A stretch of DNA of 39,775 nt from Deltaproteobacteria bacterium (lineage in GTDB: Bacteria; Desulfobacterota; Syntrophia; Syntrophales; UBA5619), in assembly GCA_021372695.1 (NCBI GenBank), contig JAJFTY010000127.1, forward strand, positions 1 through 39,775. Reading direction: 5' to 3'. Both the position numbers and the translations under genes were made by a program. Of the stretch, positions 14,477 to 21,750 are shown in pieces. The number at the start of each line of letters is the position of its first letter. Position 1 is the first letter of the stretch. The notes under the pieces are model-generated. The model did no database searches and had not been told where the DNA came from. It worked only from the letters and a program-made list of their open reading frames with translations.

Positions 14477-15508
14477 TCAGACATTGAAGCGGAAGTTGAT
14501 GATGTCGCCGTCTTCTACGATATACTCCTTGCCTTCGAGGCGGAGTTTCCCGGCGGCCTTGGCGGCAGCGTGGGTGCCGCCGCCGGCCATGAACTCTTCG
14601 TAGCCGATCACCTCGGCCTTGATGAATCCTCTTTCGAAATCGTTGTGGATAACGCCGGCCGCCCGGGGGGCCTTGGTGCCCGCGGGAATGACCCAGGCCT
14701 TGACCTCGTCCTCTCCGACGGTGAAGTAGGAGATCCGGCCGAGCAGCGTGAAGGCCGCGCGGATCACCCGGCCGAAGGCGGCCTCCGCGATGCCGAGAGA
14801 TTCCAGGAATTCTTTTTGTTCCTCAGGCGGAAGGGTCGTCAGCTCCGCCTCGATGGCGCAGCAGATCCCGATCGCGGGGACATTCGGCCCCGCCTCCCGG
14901 ATAAAATCGTCGGCGATGGCCGGACGATCTTCAGGGGTGTTGACGACGACCAGTTCCGGACGGATGGTCCAGAAGGAGAAACTCCGGAGGCCGTGGCGCT
15001 CCTCCTCGTTGAGCGCGAGCTCGCGAAGCGGCTTTCCGGCCTCGAGCTGCTCCCGGAGCCGCGGCAGCACGTGGGCATGGAGGGTGTCCTGGGGCGTCAT
15101 CGGCTTCCTGGCCATCTTGGCCAGCCGCTCCAGGCGGTTTTCGACGATGATCAGGTCGGCGAGGATCAGCTCATCCTCCAGCTTCCGGTAATTGCCCAGG
15201 ACCTCGGAAAGATCCGCCGCCGTGAAAGCGTCGACGACGTGCAGGAGCCCTTCGGCCCCCGAGAGGCTCTGCCGGATCGCATCCCAGGCCTTCTCGCCCA
15301 CGGCGCTCACGTCGCTGAAGGGGACCTTGGCCGGGGAGACCTTCACGGGCTTGAAGATTTCGACCAGGCGGTCGAAGCGGGCGTCGGGGACGGTGGCCAG
15401 CCCGCGGACGCAGCTCTCCCCGTGCATCTCCCGGCTGCGGACGCCGGTCATGATCTCGAAGAGGGTGCTCTTTCCGCTCTGGGGCAGCCCCAGGATTCCA
15501 ATTTCCAT
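14477..15508 (-). CDS. ychF: YchF/OLA1-type GTPase-ATPase
   Basis: The 343-residue protein starts with a P-loop GLPQSGKST (residues 7-15), has an N-T-P-E element (VVVNTPEDRP) in place of the NKxD motif, as in YchF/OLA1, and ends in a TGS-like domain (GKEYIVEDGDIINFRF). YchF binds ribosomes and nucleotides, preferring ATP, and is linked to stress and redox control. It is about 20 residues shorter than E. coli YchF (363) and rather divergent in the middle. AAGGAG lies 10 bases before the ATG at 15508. It is transcribed toward the adhesin-like gene, but the 192-base gap with its own palindrome suggests separate units. Confidence 0.87.
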   Translation of the reverse strand: MEIGILGLPQSGKSTLFEIMTGVRSREMHGESCVRGLATVPDARFDRLVEIFKPVKVSPAKVPFSDVSAVGEKAWDAIRQSLSGAEGLLHVVDAFTAADLSEVLGNYRKLEDELILADLIIVENRLERLAKMARKPMTPQDTLHAHVLPRLREQLEAGKPLRELALNEEERHGLRSFSFWTIRPELVVVNTPEDRPAIADDFIREAGPNVPAIGICCAIEAELTTLPPEEQKEFLESLGIAEAAFGRVIRAAFTLLGRISYFTVGEDEVKAWVIPAGTKAPRAAGVIHNDFERGFIKAEVIGYEEFMAGGGTHAAAKAAGKLRLEGKEYIVEDGDIINFRFNV

Positions 15509-15590
15509 GATCTTTTATCTCCTTGCCCTGCACATGGATCCGATGGATATATCCGTGCTTCGTGAAGATCAGATCCCGACCGCGCACATT

Positions 15591-15706
15591 GGAGGTTTTT
15601 GGGGTACCCTGCCCCCGCAGTGGAGCGTCCGCAAAGACGACTGTCTGAGCGCGAAGCGCGAGTTTCGTCTTTGCAGCGAAGCGAGGAGACGCAGGGTCGA
15701 AAAAGA
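15591..15706 (-). repeat. Palindromic intergenic element, copy 1 (reverse, diverged)
   Basis: Read on the minus strand, it shares TTTTTCGACCCTGC, GCGCTCAGACAGT and GGTACCCC-AAAAA, in order, with the copy at 23.7 kb. A perfect 10-bp internal hairpin, GCAAAGACGA (15631-15640) with TCGTCTTTGC (15665-15674), sits where the 23.7-kb copy has its own hairpin. The outer arms seen at 17.8 and 23.7 kb are not recognisable. Confidence 0.65.
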
Positions 15707-15761
15707 TCCAGTGCGCAAAGGGATCTCGATCTTCGACGGCCTCAGCCGACCGACAACCTCG

Positions 15762-16934
15762 TCAGGCGAAGGCTTTCTCGATCCGGGCCAGCGCCTCGTC
15801 CAGGCGGGCATCCGGGACGGTGAGCGAGATCCGGATGAACCCCTCGCCGTACTGGCCGTAGGCGGTGCCGGAGGCCACGACGACGGCCGCCTTCTCGAAG
15901 AGCAGGTTCGTGAACTCCAGCGACCCCATCCCCTTGGGCGTCGGGACCCAGAGGTAGAAGGTCCCCTTCGGCGGATTGTAGTCGATGCCGATCTTCGCCA
16001 AGGTCGACAGGACCTTCGCCCGCCGCCGGGCGTAGATGGCGAGCATGTAATCGATGTTCCCGGTCTCTGCCCGGAGCGCCCGGATCCCGGCGAACTGGAC
16101 CGCATTGAAGATACCGGAGTCGGTGTTCTCCTTCACCTTGCTGATCGCGGCGATGAGCTCCGGGTTCCCCACGGCCATGCCAATCCGCCATCCCGTCATG
16201 TTGTAGGGCTTGGAGAGGGAGTTGAGCTCGACGCCAACCTCCTTTGCCCCGTCGGCGGCAAGGAAGCTGAGCCGCTCCTGCCCCGCAAAAACCACCTCGC
16301 TGTAGGGGTTGTCGTAGCAGACGGCGATGTCGTTTTTCTGGGCAAAGGCAACCAGCCGGTCGAAGAACTCGCGGGTCGCGCAGGCACCAGTTGGGTTGTT
16401 CGGATAGTTCAGGAACATGCCGCGCGCCTTTTTCACGATCTCCTCTGGGATCTCCTCGAAGACCGGGAGATAGTTGTTCTCGGGGCGGATCGGGACATTG
16501 TACGGAATGCCGCCCCCCATGAGGATGCTCGCCCGGTAGGCGGGATAGCCGGGGTCGGTCATGAGCACGATGTCCCCGGGGTTGATCCGCGCCAGGACGA
16601 AGTGGTGGCACCCCTCCTTCGAGCCGATGAGGCCCAGGACCTCCGTAGCCGGGTCGAGTTTGACGCCGTAGCGGGTATCGTACCAGCGGGCCACCTCCTG
16701 CCGGAAGGCGAACATCCCCTTCTCCTCGTCCGTCGGGTAGCGGTGGTTCTCAGGGTCGCGCGCTGTCCGGCAGAGCTCGTCGATGACCGAATCGGGCGTC
16801 GGCTCGACCGGGTCACCGATCGCGAGGCTGATGACGTCCACACCGTCGGCTTTGGCCTTGGCGATCTTCTTCCTCAGTTCCATGAACAGGTAGGGCGGTA
16901 TCTTCGTCAAACGGTCGGCGATCTTCAATATCAT
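15762..16934 (-). CDS. dapL: LL-diaminopimelate aminotransferase
   Basis: This 390-residue class I/II aminotransferase resembles DapL, which makes LL-diaminopimelate from tetrahydrodipicolinate in one step, bypassing the acylase branch of lysine synthesis. The N-terminus ADRLTKIPPYLFMEL is typical, the PLP lysine is K242 in NSLSKPYNMTGWR, and YPNNPTG and the RISL region with its arginine are present. AAGGAG is only two bases from ATG 16934; a TTG two codons later has better spacing and may be the true start. It lies 33 bases after dapF on the same strand, so consecutive steps of the pathway are co-transcribed. Confidence 0.92.
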   Translation of the reverse strand: MILKIADRLTKIPPYLFMELRKKIAKAKADGVDVISLAIGDPVEPTPDSVIDELCRTARDPENHRYPTDEEKGMFAFRQEVARWYDTRYGVKLDPATEVLGLIGSKEGCHHFVLARINPGDIVLMTDPGYPAYRASILMGGGIPYNVPIRPENNYLPVFEEIPEEIVKKARGMFLNYPNNPTGACATREFFDRLVAFAQKNDIAVCYDNPYSEVVFAGQERLSFLAADGAKEVGVELNSLSKPYNMTGWRIGMAVGNPELIAAISKVKENTDSGIFNAVQFAGIRALRAETGNIDYMLAIYARRRAKVLSTLAKIGIDYNPPKGTFYLWVPTPKGMGSLEFTNLLFEKAAVVVASGTAYGQYGEGFIRISLTVPDARLDEALARIEKAFA

Positions 16935-16967
16935 TCTCCTTTCGGCTTTTTGATGGTTCTCCTACGG

Positions 16968-17786
16968 TCACTTCCAAGCTTCGTCCCAGAGTTTTCCCTG
17001 ATAGACCACTTTGGCCTTTCCTTCAAGATAAACTTTCGTGAAGCCGCCTCCGTTCTGCTCGAAATGAATCCGGAGCAGCTCGCCGCTCTGCACCCGGACG
17101 TCCACCGGCGATTCGGCGAGCCCCAGGCTGGCCGCGACCAAGGCGGAGGCGACCGAGCCTGTCCCGCAGGCGAGTGTCTCATCCTCCACGCCGCGTTCGT
17201 AGGTCCGGACACGGAGCGTATGGCCGTCCAGGACGGAAACGAAATTGGCGTTCGTCCCGGCGGGCTGGTAGTGCTCGTGGCGGCGGATCGCCCGGCCGGT
17301 CGTGACGACATCGAACTGATCGGGATCCCGGACAAAGTAAACGGCATGGGGCACGCCCGTGTTGATGCTGTGGACGAAGAGGATTTCATTGTCGATCCGA
17401 ATCTGCTCGTCCAGGACCAGGGCCTGCGGATCGGTCAGGCGAACCTTCACGATGTCGCCTTTGACCTCGGCATCGATGATCCCGGCACCGGTTTCGAAGG
17501 ACATCTTCGCCCCGGCGATCCCCGTGAGATACGCGAAGCGGGCCGCGCACCGGGCGCCGTTTCCGCACATCGCCGCTTCGGAGCCGTCGGCGTTGTAGAA
17601 CCGCCACCGGAAATCGACCCGGTCGGACTTCTCGATGAAAAAGAGGCCGTCCGCCCCCACGGAGACCTTCCGTTCGCATATGCGCTTCACGAAGGCGATG
17701 GGGTCTCCGACGTCCAGCGATCCCGCCCGGTTGTCGATCAGGATGAAGTCGTTGCCGCTTCCGCTCATCTTATAGAATTCGATCAT
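16968..17786 (-). CDS. dapF: Diaminopimelate epimerase
   Basis: The 272-residue protein has the two catalytic cysteines of DapF: C74 in AAMCGNGARC and C207 in ETLACGTGS. The N-terminus FYKMSGSGNDFILID is the family signature. It interconverts LL- and meso-diaminopimelate in the cytoplasm without cofactor, supplying lysine and peptidoglycan. It is the first gene of a dapF-dapL pair. The 198 bases upstream hold a palindromic repeat and then the end of the KaiC-like/PPDK gene, so the dapFL promoter, if separate, must lie in or near that repeat. Confidence 0.95.
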   Translation of the reverse strand: MIEFYKMSGSGNDFILIDNRAGSLDVGDPIAFVKRICERKVSVGADGLFFIEKSDRVDFRWRFYNADGSEAAMCGNGARCAARFAYLTGIAGAKMSFETGAGIIDAEVKGDIVKVRLTDPQALVLDEQIRIDNEILFVHSINTGVPHAVYFVRDPDQFDVVTTGRAIRRHEHYQPAGTNANFVSVLDGHTLRVRTYERGVEDETLACGTGSVASALVAASLGLAESPVDVRVQSGELLRIHFEQNGGGFTKVYLEGKAKVVYQGKLWDEAWK

Positions 17787-17815
17787 CGTTTTCCCTCCAC
17801 TTCAGAAAAGGATGG

Positions 17816-17955
17816 TGACTCAGTTTCAACCGCAAAGATTAGCCTCGACTTGCGCTCAGGAATATTTTTCGACCCTGCTGCGCTTCGCCGGCAGAGGTAC
17901 CCCGAAAAATCTTTAAATCGCGCTGCGCGAGGCATCTTTGCACCAAGATGGGTCA
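17816..17955. repeat. Palindromic intergenic element, copy 2 (140 bp, basic form)
   Basis: The arms pair symmetrically. TGACTCA (17816) pairs with TGGGTCA (17949, one mismatch), GCAAAGAT (17832) with ATCTTTGC (17934), GCCTCG (17842) with CGAGGC (17928), and ATTTTTCG (17864) with CGAAAAAT (17903). The centre holds GACCCTGC and GGTACCCC. The same arms in the same order occur at 23690-23931, so this is a dispersed element rather than a local hairpin. It has no coding capacity. Confidence 0.8.
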
Positions 17956-17984
17956 ATACCCAGAAAGGGGGTATGCCCCTTTCT

Positions 17985-20600
17985 TCATTCCAGATAGCAG
18001 ACGGCGCGCTGGCTCTGGGGATCGGCCACGACCCGGGCGTACAGGCCGCAGGTCGCCGCGGGCAGGTCGAAGAGGCGGATCACCTCCCGGAAACACCCGG
18101 CATCGGGCAGGAGCTCTTCCAACACGTTCGGCAGTTCGTCGAAGAGCTCCCGGTTGAACTCCGCCTCCGGATCACCCGGGTAGAGGGGCAGATAGATGAT
18201 CTGCGCCTCGACGAGATCCAGGAAGAAGTGGGTCCCGTAGGAGACCTCCGGCGTCTGCCCCGCCTCCTCCCGCGCCATCTCCACGAGTACCGCGGTGTTG
18301 TTGATGTCGGCGTAGGTCACGTTCACGCCGAGGTCGATGTTGCTGCTCCCCCACCGTCCCGGTCCCATCATCATGATCCGCCCTGCACCCACCTCGGGGT
18401 GCGCGTTGATCCGCCCGACGATGCGTCCGAGAGACTTCTTCACCTCCGGGGAGCCGATGGCGCTGTACCGCTCCGGATCGATGTAGAGCAGATAGCGGAT
18501 GGGGGTCGTGCGACCGCCGCTGATCGTCCGGCTCGACCGGAAGAGCACGCGATCCCGGGGGATGCTTTCGGGAATCGCAATCGGTCCCGTCTCCCCGGGG
18601 AGGCGCATCGGCCGGCACTGGAGCAGGTTGATCCGGATCCCGCCCGCGGCATCGATCGCCGCGGTGAACTCCGTGTCGAGCGGCCCGCCGTAGGCCTTCT
18701 CCAGGCGGCGGAGCATCTCCCCGATCAGCCGGACGAAGCCGGTCCGGCCGAGCAGATGGTTGAAGGTGAGGACGAGGTCGTCCGTCGTCGCCTCGAGGCG
18801 GCTCGTCCAGGGGTCCGTCGGATTGCCGTCCCGCAGCAGCGAAACGAAGAGTTCGAGGTGGGGATAGTCTCTTCCCTCCAGGACCTCCATGAGCGGCCGG
18901 GTGGCGAGTTCGTTCCGTTCGAGGTCGATCAGGTCCACCTCCCATTGGGAATACTTGGCGATCCGGGTGCCGGTTTCGGGGCGAAGCCTCGGGTGGCTGA
19001 CGGCGATCATCCGGGGATAGTCGTTCCCGACGCGGTTGACCGCCCGCGTCCCCAGGCCGAAGACGAGGCGGATCATCCCCTGGCCGGGGTCGATCCGGTC
19101 CGTCCATGCGTAGAGGTTCCGGGAGAAGGCGACGCCCGCGAGGCTGGGGAAGAAGAACTGCTTGTAAGGGGTGCCGGAGACGCGCTGGACGAGGATCGCC
19201 ATCTGCTCGTCGCTCTCGCCCAGGCCGCGGGCGCGGCGGTAGGTCATCGCGTCGGGGTTCAGGGCGCTGGCGTAGACGAGCTTCACCGCGTTCAGGAAGG
19301 CCTCCAGCCGCTCCTCGGGCGTCCCCTGGTTCGCGCAGTACTCGCTGCGGTACTTCCCGGCGAAGGCATTCCCGAAACTGTCCTCCAGCAGGCTGCTGGA
19401 GCGGGCGATGATCGGCGCCTGCCCGAAGTAGGCGAGCATCTCCCGGAACTGCTCCAGGATCTCGGGCGGAAACGTTCCGCACAGGAAGCGCCTCTCCACC
19501 TCGGCGAACTCCTCATGGGAGATGTGGGTCGCCCGGGAGAGTTGGAGACGCAGACGGAAGAGATCGTTGTTGACCAGGAAGGTGAAGAAGACGTCCGAGC
19601 CGATGTAGAAGGAGTCGTGCGCTTCGAGAACCTCCGAGAAATCGACCTCGCCCGGCACCGTCTGGAGGATGCGCCGCGCGATCAGCATGCCGGCCGCCTT
19701 GCCGCCGATCCGGCCGGAGCCGATGAGCCGCTCCCGGATGGCAAAGAGGTCGTCGAGGGTGACGTAGGCATCGACCAGGCGGTTGAACTCGGGATGGTTC
19801 CCGATCATCATCCGGGAGAGCTCCTGCTTGAGGGCGGAGATCTCGGGGGTCCTTTCGTCGAGGTCGAGCCCCGAATCGTGGTACTGCATCAGTCGCCGGT
19901 AGACGCTCTCCCAGGGCGCGATCGACCTCCCCCGGGCCAGGAGCGGCTTCCGGCCCGCCGAGGCAAAGAGCGCCGCCGCCTCCCCGCTGCCGAAAACGGG
20001 CGTCCAGACGCTGTCGGACATCACGTGGGGAAGGAACATCTGCGGGGAGTAGCGGTCCCAGACTTTGAGCGGCTGGAGGTACATCTCCCCCTTCACCTGG
20101 TAGACGTCGAGCAGCAGCTGCGTCGTGTCGCGGATCCGGGCGACCGCGCCGTGGCGGTGGCGGCCGCGCCAGAGGGCGAAGTAGGCGACCGTGTCGAGCT
20201 CGAACAGAAACGGACAGGTCACCTGGAAGAAGTTCGCGAGAAGTTCGTCGGTGGCCCATTCATCGACGAGCGCCGAGAGGCTGTCGAAGACGTAGAAGAC
20301 CTCTCTCCCTTCCGCCTCGATGATCTGGTGCAGGATGCCGCTGAAGGCGTCGAATCCGGTATGGGGATCGACGGGGATGGTTTCGAGCCCCTCCATGGGC
20401 GGAAGGATCGGGTCATGGGGGGCGAAGCGGAAGTAGATCGTCCTCCGGCCGTCGCCGATCGCCTGCCGCGCGAAGGGCTCGGCGAAGTGCCGGTAATCGT
20501 CGAGGCGGTCCACCTGCCAGACGACGTTGTCGCCGAGGCGGAGCCCCTGGAGCACCTGATCCAATGCGGCAATGCCGCTGCTGACGATCCTCGAATTCAT
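17985..20600 (-). CDS. KaiC-like N-terminus fused to PEP/pyruvate-binding (PPDK_N) domain
   Basis: The 871-residue protein has two parts. Residues 1-190 look like a RecA/KaiC-type domain (VSSGIAALDQVLQGLRLGDNVVW, then FYVFDSLSALVDEW as Walker B), but no GxxxxGKT P-loop is present. Residues about 296-670 match the PEP-synthase/PPDK ATP-binding domain (GRIGGKAAGML, IIARSSSLLEDSFGNAFAGKY, ILVQRVSG, ending LLQCRPM). The C-terminal part has GPGRWGSS and YGTHFFLDLVEAQ. The phosphohistidine swivel and TIM-barrel domains of true PEP synthase are missing, so PEP synthesis is unlikely. ATG 20600 is preferred over 20657, which lies inside a REP-like repeat. Its function is unknown. Confidence 0.8.
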   Translation of the reverse strand: MNSRIVSSGIAALDQVLQGLRLGDNVVWQVDRLDDYRHFAEPFARQAIGDGRRTIYFRFAPHDPILPPMEGLETIPVDPHTGFDAFSGILHQIIEAEGREVFYVFDSLSALVDEWATDELLANFFQVTCPFLFELDTVAYFALWRGRHRHGAVARIRDTTQLLLDVYQVKGEMYLQPLKVWDRYSPQMFLPHVMSDSVWTPVFGSGEAAALFASAGRKPLLARGRSIAPWESVYRRLMQYHDSGLDLDERTPEISALKQELSRMMIGNHPEFNRLVDAYVTLDDLFAIRERLIGSGRIGGKAAGMLIARRILQTVPGEVDFSEVLEAHDSFYIGSDVFFTFLVNNDLFRLRLQLSRATHISHEEFAEVERRFLCGTFPPEILEQFREMLAYFGQAPIIARSSSLLEDSFGNAFAGKYRSEYCANQGTPEERLEAFLNAVKLVYASALNPDAMTYRRARGLGESDEQMAILVQRVSGTPYKQFFFPSLAGVAFSRNLYAWTDRIDPGQGMIRLVFGLGTRAVNRVGNDYPRMIAVSHPRLRPETGTRIAKYSQWEVDLIDLERNELATRPLMEVLEGRDYPHLELFVSLLRDGNPTDPWTSRLEATTDDLVLTFNHLLGRTGFVRLIGEMLRRLEKAYGGPLDTEFTAAIDAAGGIRINLLQCRPMRLPGETGPIAIPESIPRDRVLFRSSRTISGGRTTPIRYLLYIDPERYSAIGSPEVKKSLGRIVGRINAHPEVGAGRIMMMGPGRWGSSNIDLGVNVTYADINNTAVLVEMAREEAGQTPEVSYGTHFFLDLVEAQIIYLPLYPGDPEAEFNRELFDELPNVLEELLPDAGCFREVIRLFDLPAATCGLYARVVADPQSQRAVCYLE

Positions 20601-20652
20601 GCCTTCATTCCCCTGCGATGGCGGGATGGATTGCGAAGCAAATGTCAACGTC

Positions 20653-20741
20653 GTCATTCCGGCAAAAGCCGGAATCCAGGGTTCATCAGACTGAATACGG
20701 GATCAGGGCCTGCCCCGCATCCGATTCCGGTCCTGGATGAC
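20653..20741. repeat. REP-like extragenic palindrome
   Basis: GTCATTCCGGC-AAAA-GCCGGAATCCAGG opens the element; TTCCGGC/GCCGGAA (20657-20674) is a perfect 7-bp stem. CCTGGATGAC (20732-20741) pairs back with TCCAGG and GTCAT at the left end. The motif GTCATTCC...GGAATCCAG is a widespread extragenic palindrome in Desulfobacterota and other proteobacteria. It lies in the leader of the KaiC-like/PPDK gene. Confidence 0.7.
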
Positions 20742-20823
20742 ATCGAACAGATCGAATCGCCCAAGTCATGGCTGCCGAAGGGAGAGGTTCGAACCTCTTC
20801 CCCGGCGTGCAGACAGACTGGGC

Positions 20824-20853
20824 ACGATAGTATCAATCGGAACCGGTTGTCAA
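20824..20853 (-). promoter_or_regulatory. Candidate promoter of the KaiC-like/PPDK gene
   Basis: On the minus strand, TTGACA (20853-20848), 18 bases and TATCGT (20829-20824) form a promoter-like pair; TACTAT at 15-base spacing is an alternative -10. It points toward the gene starting at 20600, leaving a leader of over 200 bases that contains the REP-like palindrome. Confidence 0.45.
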
Positions 20854-20945
20854 GCCTGTGCTTTCCCCATGGTTGAGCCCCGCGTGAACTTCCGGATCTT
20901 GGGCGCGGATTGCCCCACGGGGAAGGCGCAGGAGGGGGCGGATCA

Positions 20946-21737
20946 TCAGAAACGGTACCGCAACCCGGCAGCCATGCCGTGGGTCCGCAAGGGGGCATCG
21001 ATATCGCTGATGGCGATTCCGGCCGGCAGCACGTCCATCGCCATGTTTCCCGGGTCGGTCCCCACCCGTCCGAGATCGAAGTAGCGGTAGGCAAGGTCGA
21101 GCGTGATGTGTTCGGTCAGGACGATGCCGGTGCCGACGGCCAGCATGAAGGCGAACCCCTTCCTGTCCCCCGACGGCACAACGCTGACCTTGTGCCTGCC
21201 CGCATTTTCGGGGAAAAAGAACGTGACCTTTCCGATCCGATTGTAAGCGAGGCCGATGCCGCCGCCGACGTAGGGTTGAAAACGGCCGGATGGTCTGCCC
21301 GCGATTCCGGCCAGATCGAAAAAGAGGTTCACCATGCCGCTCAGGGAGTCGGCCTCCGCCGAAACGGGCTGACGGGCCCCGACGGCCAGGAAGTTGGCAT
21401 TTCCTGTGTAATCCATGTGGAAACGATAGGCGAGGGAGATGTCGGCCCTGAGCCAGGGCGATATCTGGCGGCCCATGGCCGCCTCGATCAACGGAAAGTG
21501 ACCGAAATCTCCGGAAGAGCCCAGGGGCTGCCCGTCGCCTCCCTTCCCGCAGCCGAACAGGGCCGGTGGGTTTGTCGACCGACAATCCGTATCGGAAAAA
21601 TCCGCCGCCCGCGACCATTCGTAACCGAACGTTCCCCGGAGATACCAATCCGATGCCGCCGCAGAACTGGGAAGCAGGACGAAAGAGAAATATAGCAGAG
21701 CCCCGATTGCCCGGGGTATCCCCTGTTTCCTGACCAT
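20946..21737 (-). CDS. Outer-membrane beta-barrel protein
   Basis: The 263-residue protein starts with a signal peptide (positive MVRKQG, hydrophobic core, cleavage likely after SSAAA at about residue 28). The mature part alternates hydrophobic and polar residues with many aromatics and ends RYRF, the terminal phenylalanine used by the Bam machinery. Segments such as FQPYVGGGIGLAYN and LDLAYRYFDLG resemble OmpA-like/porin-like small barrels of 8 strands. Two cysteines near residue 52 and 63 may form a disulfide in an external loop. AGAGGTGA lies 5 bases before ATG 21737, and the gene begins 13 bases after the mnmG stop, so the two are likely co-transcribed. Its specific role is unknown. Confidence 0.82.
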   Translation of the reverse strand: MVRKQGIPRAIGALLYFSFVLLPSSAAASDWYLRGTFGYEWSRAADFSDTDCRSTNPPALFGCGKGGDGQPLGSSGDFGHFPLIEAAMGRQISPWLRADISLAYRFHMDYTGNANFLAVGARQPVSAEADSLSGMVNLFFDLAGIAGRPSGRFQPYVGGGIGLAYNRIGKVTFFFPENAGRHKVSVVPSGDRKGFAFMLAVGTGIVLTEHITLDLAYRYFDLGRVGTDPGNMAMDVLPAGIAISDIDAPLRTHGMAAGLRYRF

Positions 21738-21750
21738 GAATCACCTCTCG

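Noticed and set aside
12767..15565. A 932-codon plus-strand open frame
   Set aside because: It is antisense to the LapA-like gene and ychF and shows no recognisable domain; the minus-strand proteins are well supported.
17985..20600. Annotation as PEP synthase (ppsA)
   Set aside because: The phosphohistidine and PEP/pyruvate-binding TIM-barrel domains are absent, and a KaiC-like domain is present instead.
20601..20657. N-terminal extension of the KaiC-like/PPDK gene
   Set aside because: The upstream ATG lies within a REP-like palindrome, and the KaiC-like homology begins right after the ATG at 20600.
15192..20876. A 1894-codon plus-strand open frame
   Set aside because: It lies antisense to ychF, dapL, dapF and the KaiC-like/PPDK gene, all with clear motifs. 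It reads through two palindromic repeats, and its composition is an artefact of high-GC codon bias.
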